Shown in pieces: positions 17,379 through 25,875 of a DNA stretch of 64,000 nucleotides; the stretch's first letter is position 1; each line of letters starts with the position of its first letter. Under the pieces are notes generated by a model, which did not search any database, was not told the DNA's origin, and saw nothing but the letters and a program-made list of their open reading frames with translations. The position numbers were made by a program, and so were the translations under genes. The DNA comes from Colimorpha_A sp900556615 (lineage in GTDB: Bacteria; Bacillota; Clostridia; Oscillospirales; CAG-272). The stretch covers positions 1 to 64,000 of the forward strand of contig CAVBUH010000023.1 of NCBI GenBank assembly GCA_963598415.1, written 5' to 3'.

Positions 17379-17795
17379 TCAGTTCTCCGTCACGGCAAAA
17401 GAAAATTCCGCCGTTACACATACCCTTCCGCCTACAGAAGCAGTTCCCTCGGCAAAATAAAAAGGCGGCTTTTGTCTCTTTATCGCACATCTGGTTTCTA
17501 TGATATCCCCCGGACGGACAGGATTTCTGAAGCGGACCTTGTCAAGTCCCGTATAAACCGGAGTCCGTCCTTCCGAAACAGCGTTTCCGAGCAGAACGCA
17601 GGCAGACTGAGCAAGAATTTCGCAGAGAATCACACCGGGAACAATCGGATTTCCCGGAAAATGTCCCTTAAGGAAAAACTCATCTCCGCGCACTGTATAA
17701 TGACCGACCGCAATACCGTCGGAATTTTCCGCATCATCCAACAAAAGCATATGATCTCTGTGGGGAAGGAGCTTCATTATCTCTTCTCTATTCAT
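17379..17795 (-). CDS. fabZ: 3-hydroxyacyl-ACP dehydratase
   Basis: A hot-dog-fold dehydratase of 138 residues that converts 3-hydroxyacyl-ACP to trans-2-enoyl-ACP. It begins MNREEIMKLLPHRDHMLLLD, the FabZ signature, and carries the catalytic His in GHFPGNPIVPGVILCEILAQ, with the Glu in the same helix. The start ATG overlaps the accB stop by four bases (ATGA), which decides it over the longer open frame that lies inside accB. Confidence 0.96.
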   Translation of the reverse strand: MNREEIMKLLPHRDHMLLLDDAENSDGIAVGHYTVRGDEFFLKGHFPGNPIVPGVILCEILAQSACVLLGNAVSEGRTPVYTGLDKVRFRNPVRPGDIIETRCAIKRQKPPFYFAEGTASVGGRVCVTAEFSFAVTEN

Positions 17796-18214
17796 GCTTT
17801 TTCCTTTCTGATTCTGAACAGTTCGGTTCCATATTCGACCACCTGACCGTTCGTCACACAAATTTCCGCAATGAAGCCGCTTTCCTCTGCGCAGATTTCA
17901 TTCATAAGCTTCATTGCCTCTATTATACATAAAGTTTTCCCTTTTTCAATCCGATCTCCAAGGGAAACAAAGGCTTCTGCATTCGCGGCGGGAGCGGAAT
18001 AAAACACTCCGACCATCGGCGATTTCACGCTGATATAATCCGGAGTCCCGGAAGCATCGGGAGCAGCCGTCTGCACCGGCACGGCATTTAAAGCCGTACC
18101 CGCGGATATCGCCCGTTCCAAACGAACAACTTTTTTATCATCGGTAAATTCAAGCCCGGTAAGACCGAGTTCCTTCATGAGCTCGGCATATTTTCTGATT
18201 TCTGACTCATTCAT
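17792..18214 (-). CDS. accB: Biotin carboxyl carrier protein of acetyl-CoA carboxylase
   Basis: A 140-residue BCCP. The C-terminal biotinyl domain has the modified lysine in IIEAMKLMNEICAEESG and the usual preceding loop (VKSPMVGVFYSAPAANAEAF). The N-terminus (EIRKYAELMKELGLTGLEF) is the typical dimer/interaction segment, joined by an Ala/Pro linker around residues 45-60. A hairpin near 18270-18290 in the gap after fabF could tune accB expression. It overlaps fabZ by four bases. Confidence 0.96.
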   Translation of the reverse strand: MNESEIRKYAELMKELGLTGLEFTDDKKVVRLERAISAGTALNAVPVQTAAPDASGTPDYISVKSPMVGVFYSAPAANAEAFVSLGDRIEKGKTLCIIEAMKLMNEICAEESGFIAEICVTNGQVVEYGTELFRIRKEKA

Positions 18215-18291
18215 ATTATGAAATCCTTTCCCACTGAGCGCTTTTCATGAAACAACAGTACTGCGCTCACTGTCCGAAGGCACAGTTTTAT

Positions 18292-19539
18292 TCAATTCTT
18301 AACCCTTCTGAAAGCAAGACATGCATTATGACCGCCGAAGCCGAGAGAATTGGAAAGTGCAAGATCAATCTCCGCCTCTATCGCTTTATTGGGTACACAG
18401 TTCAAATCACAGACGGGATCCTGCTCAAGAAGATTGATAGTCGGCGGAATGATACCGTTTTTAAGCGCAAGCAGACATGCCAGAGCCTCGACAGCGCCTG
18501 CCGCTCCGAGCATATGTCCCGTCATGGATTTGGTAGAGCTTACAAACGCCTTATAAGCCGCTTCTTCTCCAAGCGCCTTTTTTATGGCAATCGTCTCAGT
18601 CAGATCATTCATAGGCGTACCGGTTCCATGTGCGTTAACATATACTCTGTCGTTTTCGGTATAGCCGGCTTCCGCCATAGCGTCCTTCATTGCCTGCGCC
18701 CCGCCGCGAGCCTCAGGATGCGGAGCGGTAATGTGATAAGCGTCGCAGGTTGAGCCGTATCCACATATCTCTCCGTAAATTTTCGCGCCCCGCGAAACGG
18801 CATGCTCATACTCCTCAAGCACAAGAACAACGGAACCTTCTCCGATTACAAACCCGCCTCTGCGTCTGTCAAAAGGCAGTGACGCCGTATTCGGATCATC
18901 GGATACCGAGAGCGCCTGCATGTTCACAAATCCAGCAACCGCAAGAGGCGTCACCGTTGCTTCCGCGCCTCCTGAGATTACCGCGTCGGCATAACCGTGA
19001 CGAATTAAACGAACAGCCTCTCCTATCGCATTCGAGCCTGAAGCACAGGCAGTAACCGCCGGCATTGCCGATCCTCTGCAATCATAGCGTATGGCGATCA
19101 TTCCCGCCGCCATGTTGGGTATCATCATGGGAACGAAAAGAGGAGAAACCCTTCTCGGTCCCTTCTGTATAAGCTTTGTATGCTCCGACTCAAGGGTACC
19201 GATCCCCCCGATTCCCGCACCGATATATACTGAAAACTTTTCGGGAGAAACCGTACCATTGATTTCACTGTCTTTCATAGCCTGCTCTGCCGCCGCTACC
19301 GCAAAATGGGTATAGCGATCGCTTCTGAGCATATCGGATTTATCCATATAATCAAGAGGATCGAAATTCTTTACCTCTGCTCCCAGCTTGGCTTTAAAAT
19401 CGGAGGTATCAAACAGAGTGATCGGAGCGATACCGTTTTTCCCGGAAACAAGACTGTTCCATGTTTCACTCACACTGTTTCCTACCGGGGTAACGGCACC
19501 GAGTCCGGTCACGACAACACGTCTGTTAGCATTATTCAT
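18292..19539 (-). CDS. fabF: 3-oxoacyl-ACP synthase II
   Basis: A condensing enzyme of 415 residues that elongates acyl-ACP with malonyl-ACP. The active Cys is in VTACASGSNAIGEAV, the two His in NAHGTGTPMNDLTE and STKSMTGHMLGAAGAVEA, giving the Cys-His-His triad of KAS I/II enzymes. The C-terminus SNSLGFGGHNACLAFRR is the standard glycine-rich loop. AAGGAG lies about ten bases before the ATG. No fabH (Cys-His-Asn initiating enzyme) is in this operon or window. Confidence 0.97.
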   Translation of the reverse strand: MNNANRRVVVTGLGAVTPVGNSVSETWNSLVSGKNGIAPITLFDTSDFKAKLGAEVKNFDPLDYMDKSDMLRSDRYTHFAVAAAEQAMKDSEINGTVSPEKFSVYIGAGIGGIGTLESEHTKLIQKGPRRVSPLFVPMMIPNMAAGMIAIRYDCRGSAMPAVTACASGSNAIGEAVRLIRHGYADAVISGGAEATVTPLAVAGFVNMQALSVSDDPNTASLPFDRRRGGFVIGEGSVVLVLEEYEHAVSRGAKIYGEICGYGSTCDAYHITAPHPEARGGAQAMKDAMAEAGYTENDRVYVNAHGTGTPMNDLTETIAIKKALGEEAAYKAFVSSTKSMTGHMLGAAGAVEALACLLALKNGIIPPTINLLEQDPVCDLNCVPNKAIEAEIDLALSNSLGFGGHNACLAFRRVKN

Positions 19540-19553
19540 ATCATAAATTCTCC

Positions 19554-20282
19554 TTACATAGCGATTCCGCCGTCAACCCGCAGGACTTCACCGGTCACGT
19601 ACTCCGCTTCAGCAAGATAGGCAACGGCATCGGCAACCTCGTCGGGATTTCCCATTCTGCCGAGAGGAATGGCTCCAAGCAGGGGATTCTCCGACTGTGT
19701 TTCCGTCATATCTGTTTTTATAAATCCCGGTGCAACGGCGTTGCAGCGTATTCCTTTGGAGGCAAGCTCCTTCGCCACCGATTTTGTGAGTCCGACAAGA
19801 CCTGCTTTTGAAGCGGAGTAATTGCATTGCCCCGCATTTCCCGTAAGTCCGGCAACCGAGGAAATATTGATAATACAACCGCCGCGGTTACGAATAAACA
19901 TACCTGTGCAGTGACGAATCATATGAAACGCGCCCTTTAGATTGGTATCAAGCACAGCATCAAAATCATCTTCCTTCATCATAGCAACAAGCCCGTCTCG
20001 AGTAATTCCGGCATTATTGACAAGAATATTGACGGTACCGAAATCCGCTTTGATTTCCGACGTTATCCTTTTGGTCATTTCGTAATCCGAAACGTCACAG
20101 CGATAAGCCTTAGACCGTATTCCGAAATTCTCAATGCACTCACCACACACGGCTTCTGCTGCTTCGGTATTCCCGGCATAGATCACCGCAATGTCGGCGC
20201 CGAGAGAAGCAAGCTTCTTTGCAATCGCTTTACCGATTCCTCTCGACGCGCCTGTAACCACAGCAACTTTTCCGTTCAGCAT
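19554..20282 (-). CDS. fabG: 3-oxoacyl-ACP reductase
   Basis: An NADPH-dependent short-chain dehydrogenase of 242 residues. The cofactor loop is VVTGASRGIGKAIAKKLA, the structural NNAGIT follows, and the catalytic Ser-Tyr-Lys are in INISSVAGLTGNAGQCNYSASKAG. Position between fabD and fabF supports the fatty-acid role. The start overlaps the end of fabD by seven bases, indicating translational coupling. Confidence 0.96.
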   Translation of the reverse strand: MLNGKVAVVTGASRGIGKAIAKKLASLGADIAVIYAGNTEAAEAVCGECIENFGIRSKAYRCDVSDYEMTKRITSEIKADFGTVNILVNNAGITRDGLVAMMKEDDFDAVLDTNLKGAFHMIRHCTGMFIRNRGGCIINISSVAGLTGNAGQCNYSASKAGLVGLTKSVAKELASKGIRCNAVAPGFIKTDMTETQSENPLLGAIPLGRMGNPDEVADAVAYLAEAEYVTGEVLRVDGGIAM

Positions 20283-21184
20283 GGTTTTACCTCCGAAAGA
20301 ACAACCGACATTTCCGACGCTGAATAAGCTCTTACTCCCGCGTCAATCTTTCCTATCATATTCGTAAGCGTTTTACCGGGACCGATCTCAATGAAAGTAT
20401 CCACACCGGAACCGATCATATTTCTGATAGTCTTTTCCCACCGCACCGGATGGCAGATCTGCTCAGAAAGCAGACTCTTTATATCATCGGTATAGGGCTG
20501 TGCAGTGAGATTGGAATACACGTCGATATTTCCTTTGCTGAAGCTTACCGTCTCAAGTAATTTGGCAAACGCTTCTGAAGCCTCCTTCATGAAAGGAGAG
20601 TGAAAACCGCCCTTTACCTTGAGCGGAATAGCTCTGCCTCCGGCAGCCTTCACTGCCGCGGTAAACGCCGGCATAAGGCTCGAAAGTCCGGAAACGGTTA
20701 TCTGCCCGGGACAATTGAAGTTGACGGGGTATATTCCGTCGAACTGCGAGCAAAGAGTATAAACCGAATCCTCGGATAGCTTTACCACAGCAGCCATAGA
20801 AGTATCTATTTTTTCCGCCGCGTGCTGCATCAGTTCCCCGCGTCGGCACACCAGCTTAAAACCGATATCGTGAGAAACCATACCGGCAAACGAGCAGGCT
20901 ACTACCTCTCCGAGAGAAAAACCCGCCACCGCAGAAGGCTTTATGCCTTTTTCTTTGAGTACCGACGCCATAGCAAGCTCGACTGCAAAAAGACAGGGTT
21001 GTGTATTTGCGGTTTCCTTAAGCTCCTCATCGGTACCGTTAAAACACTGTTCCGATGTTCCGGGACGAAGTGTGTCACACATTCCGAAAACCTCGGCAGC
21101 ACACGGATATTCCTCAAACATCTTTTTCCCCATACCGGAATATTGATCTCCTTGCCCGGAAAAAACAAATGCTATTCTACCCAT
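20276..21184 (-). CDS. fabD: Malonyl-CoA:ACP transacylase
   Basis: Transfers malonyl groups from CoA to ACP. Of 302 residues, the N-terminal GQGDQYSGMGKKMFE matches the oxyanion GQGxQ block, the catalytic Ser is in VAGFSLGEVVAC (GxSxG) and the His in KVKGGFHSPFMKEA. It overlaps both neighbours, fabK by 13 bases and fabG by 7. Confidence 0.95.
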   Translation of the reverse strand: MGRIAFVFSGQGDQYSGMGKKMFEEYPCAAEVFGMCDTLRPGTSEQCFNGTDEELKETANTQPCLFAVELAMASVLKEKGIKPSAVAGFSLGEVVACSFAGMVSHDIGFKLVCRRGELMQHAAEKIDTSMAAVVKLSEDSVYTLCSQFDGIYPVNFNCPGQITVSGLSSLMPAFTAAVKAAGGRAIPLKVKGGFHSPFMKEASEAFAKLLETVSFSKGNIDVYSNLTAQPYTDDIKSLLSEQICHPVRWEKTIRNMIGSGVDTFIEIGPGKTLTNMIGKIDAGVRAYSASEMSVVLSEVKPC

Positions 21185-22116
21185 TTCGATGCCCTCATAA
21201 GAAGAGGCTCCGCCTCGTCCATTACTTCCTTTACTATTTCAGCGGCAGGCTGAATTCTGTTAACCATAGCAGCAATCTGTCCGGCAAGGAAGGTGCCTTT
21301 TTCAAGATTTCCCTCCTGAACCGCCATACGTACCGAACCGACTCCCATTGCTTTCAGTTCTTCGTCCGATACTCCACCGTATTCCGCCTTGAGATAATTG
21401 CGCGCGAAAGGAGTACGAAGACTGCGCACAGGATGCCCGAGACGCTTTCCCGTAACCATTGTACAGAGATCAGTTGCTTTGATAATCTTTTCTTTATAAA
21501 CAGGATGAATGTTGCATTCTTCGGCAGAAAGAAAACGGGTTCCCATCTGAATTCCACAGGCGCCGAGCATAAACGCTGCGGCAGCTCCCCGTCCGTCGGC
21601 AATTCCACCGGCAGCAATCACGGGTAACGGAGTGGCATCGCAGATCTGCGGCACAAGAACCATAGTTGTCAGTTCTCCGACATGACCTCCGCTCTCTCCG
21701 CCCTCCGCAATCACAGCGGAAGCGCCTGCTTTGGTAACAAGCTTTGCCATAGCAACCGATGCTACAACCGGAATCACCTTAATCCCCGCATTTTTCCAAA
21801 GCTCCATGTATTTTGAAGGGTTTCCCGCCCCGGTAGTCACCACTGCGACTCCTTCGCCGGCAACCACTTCAGCCACTTCGTCGGCAAAGGGACTGAGAAG
21901 CATGATATTCACACCAAACGGTTTATCCGTGAATGATTTTGCAATCCTGATCTGCTCCCTCACATAGGCTCCGGGAGCGTTGCCGGCGGCAATAATCCCA
22001 AGTCCGCCTCCATCTGAGACCGCCGATGCAAGTCTTCCGTCGGCAACCCATGCCATCCCACCTTGAAATACCGGATATTTTATACCCAGCAGCTGACAAA
22101 TTTCAGATTTGATCAT
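21172..22116 (-). CDS. fabK: Enoyl-ACP reductase II (FMN-dependent)
   Basis: FabK reduces trans-2-enoyl-ACP with NAD(P)H and FMN and replaces FabI in many Firmicutes. About 314 residues form a TIM-barrel of the nitronate monooxygenase/FabK type: KYPVFQGGMAWVADGRLA near the start, AEGGESGGHVGELTTMVLVP, PVIAAGGIADGRGAAAAFMLG and GTRFLSAEECNIHP. There is no strong ribosome binding site; the ATG at 22116 follows the acpP stop by three bases, and a TTG at 22122 overlapping that stop is possible. Gene order between acpP and fabD makes FabK, not nitronate monooxygenase, the best call. Confidence 0.94.
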   Translation of the reverse strand: MIKSEICQLLGIKYPVFQGGMAWVADGRLASAVSDGGGLGIIAAGNAPGAYVREQIRIAKSFTDKPFGVNIMLLSPFADEVAEVVAGEGVAVVTTGAGNPSKYMELWKNAGIKVIPVVASVAMAKLVTKAGASAVIAEGGESGGHVGELTTMVLVPQICDATPLPVIAAGGIADGRGAAAAFMLGACGIQMGTRFLSAEECNIHPVYKEKIIKATDLCTMVTGKRLGHPVRSLRTPFARNYLKAEYGGVSDEELKAMGVGSVRMAVQEGNLEKGTFLAGQIAAMVNRIQPAAEIVKEVMDEAEPLLMRASKWVE

Positions 22117-22118
22117 AG

Positions 22119-22343
22119 TCAAGCCTGCTGTTTACTCTCGATAAACTTTATAAGGTCTCCGACTGTTTCTACCTTCTGCTCAAGCTCGATTTCCATACCA
22201 AGCTCATCCTCCAGACTCATCAGAAGCTCAACCGTATCAAGAGAATCGATTCCGAGTTCTGCAAAAGTGCTTTCCGGCTTAACAGCCGCAGGATCACAAT
22301 CGGTGCGCTCCGCCACGATTTTTGCGATAGTTTCGAGTAACAT
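22119..22343 (-). CDS. acpP: Acyl carrier protein
   Basis: A 74-residue acidic ACP. The phosphopantetheine Ser is in ELGIDSLDTVELLMSLED near residue 35, in the expected position. Helix 1 (ETIAKIVAERT) and helix 3 (VGDLIKFIES) are clear. It is the first gene of the fatty-acid operon and the ATG is preceded by GGAGG at a short distance. Confidence 0.97.
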   Translation of the reverse strand: MLLETIAKIVAERTDCDPAAVKPESTFAELGIDSLDTVELLMSLEDELGMEIELEQKVETVGDLIKFIESKQQA

Positions 22344-22379
22344 AATAATGCCTCCATAAATACAAGAATATTTATACTT

Positions 22380-22385
22380 ATTATA
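22380..22385 (-). promoter_or_regulatory. Candidate -10 box of the fatty-acid operon
   Basis: TATAAT on the minus strand about 37 bases before acpP. The matching -35 position (ACAGCT, 22403-22408) is poor, so an activator or another promoter may be involved. I do not see a clear FapR or FabT palindrome in the leader. Confidence 0.4.
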
Positions 22386-22574
22386 CCAAAAGTCCGTTCC
22401 TTAGCTGTTCCCATTCTGTTCCACTTGCGTTCCTTTTCTTTGAATTTTTTGAAAACACTGATTCCTGCCGCCGCGGTATAAACGGGCAAAAATAACATTT
22501 TCAAGCATGATTCCGTCAAATACAAGCAATTACGCCATTTCTCCTTCCGTTTATCGTAACCGTCAGATTCCATT

Positions 22575-22921
22575 AAGAAATCGCTGAGTAAATCGGTCAT
22601 GCAAATTTCCGAGATGATTATTTGAGCGGCAAGGCAAAAAAACGCAGGTATATGGTTAAGGCAACACCGACGGGGGCACGGATTGCGCCTTAACGGTGTA
22701 TCTGCTTGTCCCTTTTCCATCATACTTCGCAAATTCTGTCGGAAGAGGAGTCGCTCTTACCTCCTCAATTGGTACGTCTGACGAAAAATGCGACTGCGCA
22801 TCTAACCGTCAGAACCGGCTGCATTGCCTTAATATTTCAAGTATTTCAAGATTTTTTATAACGATGCCCAAACAATAAATCTGTCCGAAAAATCCGTTGA
22901 CGTTTTATACAGTCGATTCTC
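22575..22921. repeat. Family-3 repeat interrupted by a family-1 repeat
   Basis: The left arm starts AAATCGCTGAGTAAATCGG and the right arm ends CCGTTGACGTTTTATACAG; these are the diverged inverted ends of family 3 (better copies at 30.3 and 53.1 kb). The interior is split at 22656-22832 by a family-1 element. The gap 22386-23051 holds no gene. Confidence 0.75.
22656..22832 (-). repeat. Family-1 repeat nested in family 3
   Basis: 177 bp bounded by TTAAGGCAACACC and GCATTGCCTTAA. It is in reverse orientation: the internal markers read as the complement (ACTTCGCAAATTCTGTCGG, GTCTGACGAAAAATG). It is a diverged copy with no intact internal frame. Confidence 0.85.
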
Positions 22922-22984
22922 TTAAATGGTTTTTCGAGATTATTATCTGAAATTATTATATTTATTAAAATTGCCACAAATTTA

Positions 22985-23030
22985 CAAAAAACAGCTTGCG
23001 GATATCACTTCCGCAAGCTGTTTCTTTTTT
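22985..23030. terminator. Bidirectional terminator after the SleB-like gene
   Basis: AAACAGCTTGCGG and CCGCAAGCTGTTT form a 13-bp perfect stem with T-rich flanks on both strands. It lies just downstream of the minus-strand hydrolase. Confidence 0.85.
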
Positions 23031-23051
23031 TCGAAAGCTTTTTTCTTTCGG

Positions 23052-23879
23052 TCACGCATAGAATGAATGATTTCCTATGCGCATAACGAAGCGTCTTGAC
23101 GTCTGCATCCATGTGTTTACCGCTACAGCCGTATTGCAAAAATACAGAATTTCTTCCGAAACCGTATCGCCTTCAAGACAGATTTTTGCAGCAATAACCG
23201 ATTCCGCCGTAGGCGCCTCGTATACCGTTCCGCTTTTTACCGGGCTGAATTGCCCGCTTTGAAATATAACCTGATAAACCGTTGACGGGAAATACTCATT
23301 TTTAACACGATTCAACACCACGTTTCCCACCGCGATCTTTCCTATCAGGGATTCACCGCGGCTTTCAGCCGAAATAATTCTACTCAGCCAATAAAGATCA
23401 TCCGGGTCATAGTAATTATCAGCCGCCTTAAGAGCAGAACCGCATGTAAGCTTCACTTTGTAAGACGGATCCCACTCTACGTTTACTCCAAACGCCTTTG
23501 CCATCGGTCTTATTGGAACATAAATCCGTGAATCAACGTTCTTTACACTGTTTTCACAGTAAAAATATCTGCCGTTTGCTTCTATGTAATATTCCCCCGC
23601 GCGAGCTTTTATTTCCAAGCCGTCGGAAACATAAGAAGCGATTTTCGTCTTATCATCCCATTCCACGCCTCCGTCTCCGAGTGCGCTGCATACTGCACGA
23701 AATGGAACATAAGTTGTAGAATCTATCAGAAGCGCTTCCCCTCCCATCACTTTTTTTCCGTTATAGCTTACGGTAATTTTCCGATAACCGCTTCCGGCAC
23801 CCGAAACCACAAGGAGAAATGATGAAAAGACCAGAACCAGAATCAGCAGAATGGACAGAGCTTTTATTCCTTTTTTCAT
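23052..23879 (-). CDS. SleB-like cell wall hydrolase with copper-amine-oxidase-type stalk domain
   Basis: An exported protein of about 275 residues. A signal peptide or anchor is visible at the start (KKGIKALSILLILVLVFSSF). Residues about 35-150 form the copper amine oxidase N-terminal-like fold common in clostridial surface proteins (ALLIDSTTYVPFRAVCSALG and RIYVPIRPMAKAFGVNVEWD). The C-terminal 120 residues are a Hydrolase_2/SleB domain with the catalytic Glu in RIISAESRGESLIGKIAVGN. SleB-type enzymes cut cortex or cell wall peptidoglycan, so a role in spore germination or wall turnover is plausible. ATG at 23879 has AAAGGAAAGG upstream. A solo family-1 end (TTAAGGCAACAC, 23912) lies just before it. 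Confidence 0.88.
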   Translation of the reverse strand: MKKGIKALSILLILVLVFSSFLLVVSGAGSGYRKITVSYNGKKVMGGEALLIDSTTYVPFRAVCSALGDGGVEWDDKTKIASYVSDGLEIKARAGEYYIEANGRYFYCENSVKNVDSRIYVPIRPMAKAFGVNVEWDPSYKVKLTCGSALKAADNYYDPDDLYWLSRIISAESRGESLIGKIAVGNVVLNRVKNEYFPSTVYQVIFQSGQFSPVKSGTVYEAPTAESVIAAKICLEGDTVSEEILYFCNTAVAVNTWMQTSRRFVMRIGNHSFYA

Positions 23880-24095
23880 AACACAATTTCCTTTCCTTTG
23901 ATTTTTTAATATTAAGGCAACACAAAATTCTTTCGATACTATGCAATCCATCTTCGAGAATGTTACCTTTGACTCATTTTAACATTTTAAAGGCATTTTT
24001 TCAACCCTTTTCACCTTTTTACCGATATTTACACCTTGCGGTAAAAAATTCATCATTTATCTGATATTTTTAGTAAAATTTTTTTCAAAAACCTA

Positions 24096-24124
24096 TTGCA
24101 ATGTATACCAAAAAGGTATACAAT
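24096..24124 (+). promoter_or_regulatory. nifS promoter with palindromic operator in the spacer
   Basis: TTGCAA (24096-24101) and TACAAT (24119-24124) are 17 bases apart. The spacer contains the perfect palindrome GTATACC-AAAAA-GGTATAC (24103-24121), which overlaps the -10. A repressor bound there would block the promoter; an Rrf2/IscR-type regulator is a reasonable guess because the operon makes Fe-S/sulfur-transfer proteins, but no such gene is nearby. Confidence 0.6.
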
Positions 24125-24165
24125 ATATGCGTATAAAAAAGGTTAAATCCGAAAGGAGAAAATAT

Positions 24166-25338
24166 ATGTCCAAATTCGTCTATGCGGATAACGCGGCTAC
24201 TACTAATGTCTCGCCGGAGGTTCTCCGTGAAATGATGCCCTATTTCGGTTCGGAATACGGTAATCCTTCAAGCTTGTATTCAATAGGACGCTCCGCCTCT
24301 CTTGCCATTTCTGCCGCAAGAGAAAAAATTGCGTCGCTTCTCGGTGCAAAATCCAATGAAATATATTTCACATCCTGCGGCTCGGAATCGGATAACTGGG
24401 CTATTAAAGGCGCCGCTCATGCAAATGCCGCCAAAGGCAAGCATATCATCACGACCGTCTATGAGCATCACGCAGTTCTGCACACCATGGACTCGCTTAA
24501 AAAGGAAGGCTTTGAAATAACCTATCTAAAGGTCGATTCCAACGGTCAGATTACTCCCGAGGAGCTTGAAGCTGCAATCCGTCCCGATACCATTCTCATT
24601 GCAGCAATGTTTGCCAACAATGAAATAGGCTCGGTTCTTCCGATAAAAGAATTCGCCGCCGTAGCAAAGCGGCATAAAATCACCATCTTCACCGACGCGG
24701 TTCAGGCTGTCGGAAATATTCCGGTAAACGTCTCGGAGCTCGGCGTCGATATGCTTTCACTCTCAGGGCACAAAATACATGCACCCAAGGGAATCGGCGT
24801 ACTCTATGTCAAAACCGGCGTCAGAATCGCAAATCTGATTGACGGCGGCGGTCAGGAGCGAGGCCGGCGCGGAGGAACCGAAAATGTCGCCTATATTGTC
24901 GGACTTGCCAAAGCTCTTGAGCTTGCCGTCTCAGGACTTTCCGACATGGGGCGAATCGCCGCCATGCGCGACCGTCTTGCAACAGAGATCATAAAGAATA
25001 TCCCCTATTCCCGTATTAACGGAGGAATGGAGCATCGCCTTCCCGGAAATCTCAATGTTTCCTTTGAATTCATAGAGGGAGAAAGTCTTATCCTTCTTCT
25101 TGATATGGCGGGAATTTGCGCCTCTACGGGCTCCGCCTGTTCGACAGCTTCACTTGAGCCCTCTCACGTTCTGCTTTCGATCGGTCTTCCGCCGGAAAAA
25201 GCTCACGGCTCGCTTCGTCTTACACTTTCCCATGAAAATACAGAAGCGGATGTCGATTATATTTTGGAAAAGCTTCCTCCCATTGTACAAAGACTTCGTG
25301 ATATGAGTCCGCTCTACGAACAAGTTAAACATAAATGA
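24166..25338 (+). CDS. nifS: Cysteine desulfurase, NifS/IscS family
   Basis: A PLP enzyme of 390 residues that removes sulfur from cysteine for Fe-S clusters and tRNA thiolation. It starts MSKFVYADNAATTNVSPEVL. The PLP lysine is in LSLSGHKIHAPKGIGVLY and the active-site Cys in GICASTGSACSTASLEPSHV, the class I (IscS/NifS) form with its flexible loop. ATG at 24166 has GAAAGGAG just upstream, so the open frame from 24127 is too long. It heads a nifS-nifU-mnmA group. Confidence 0.95.
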   Translation: MSKFVYADNAATTNVSPEVLREMMPYFGSEYGNPSSLYSIGRSASLAISAAREKIASLLGAKSNEIYFTSCGSESDNWAIKGAAHANAAKGKHIITTVYEHHAVLHTMDSLKKEGFEITYLKVDSNGQITPEELEAAIRPDTILIAAMFANNEIGSVLPIKEFAAVAKRHKITIFTDAVQAVGNIPVNVSELGVDMLSLSGHKIHAPKGIGVLYVKTGVRIANLIDGGGQERGRRGGTENVAYIVGLAKALELAVSGLSDMGRIAAMRDRLATEIIKNIPYSRINGGMEHRLPGNLNVSFEFIEGESLILLLDMAGICASTGSACSTASLEPSHVLLSIGLPPEKAHGSLRLTLSHENTEADVDYILEKLPPIVQRLRDMSPLYEQVKHK

Positions 25339-25365
25339 TAATTAAAAGATAAGAAAGGCAATGCT

Positions 25366-25803
25366 ATGAATTACAGTGCAAAAGTCATGGATCATTTTTC
25401 AAATCCCCGAAACGTCGGTGAAATTGAAAATCCTTCCGCAGTCGGAGAGGTCGGAAACGCCGTCTGCGGAGATATAATGAAAATATATCTTAAAATCGAA
25501 AATAACATCATTACCGACGTTAAGTTTAAAACCTTCGGCTGTGGAGCAGCCGTTGCCACTTCGTCTATGGCTACAGAGCTCATAAAAGGGAAATCGGTTG
25601 ATGAGGCTCTTACGCTTACAAACAAAGCGGTTATAGAAGCGCTTGACGGACTCCCCCCTGCCAAGGTACATTGTTCCGTACTTGCAGAGGAGGCTGTTAA
25701 AGCCGCTGTCGCCGACTATTATAAGAAAAACGGAATCGACAAAGAAATTCCGCTTCATGGCGCAGCTTGTCACGGCGACTGCGCCTCCTGCGGAGGTCAC
25801 TGA
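25366..25803 (+). CDS. nifU: Fe-S cluster scaffold, NifU/IscU-like
   Basis: A 145-residue scaffold protein. The three cluster-ligand cysteines are in GNAVCGDIMKIYLKI, FKTFGCGAAVATSSM and PPAKVHCSVLAEEA. The tail (HGAACHGDCASCGGH) adds four extra cysteines, a feature of the short NifU-like proteins found beside nifS in Clostridia. It starts 27 bases after nifS with AAGAAAGG upstream. Confidence 0.94.
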   Translation: MNYSAKVMDHFSNPRNVGEIENPSAVGEVGNAVCGDIMKIYLKIENNIITDVKFKTFGCGAAVATSSMATELIKGKSVDEALTLTNKAVIEALDGLPPAKVHCSVLAEEAVKAAVADYYKKNGIDKEIPLHGAACHGDCASCGGH

Positions 25804-25810
25804 ATATAAA

Positions 25811-25846
25811 CGGCGCTTCCTCTCTGTCAGAAGCGCCGCTTTTTAT
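25811..25846 (+). terminator. Terminator-like hairpin between nifU and mnmA
   Basis: GGCGCTTC and GAAGCGCC form an 8-bp stem (9-10 with the flanking bases), followed by GCTTTTTATT. It probably ends or attenuates the nifSU transcript, so mnmA expression may be reduced relative to nifS. Confidence 0.75.
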
Positions 25847-25875
25847 TCCGGAAATCAGAAAGGAGATTTTCGCCT

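Noticed and set aside
22344..22480. FapR or FabT operator before acpP
   Set aside because: I looked for a palindromic box around the -10 and found none convincing.
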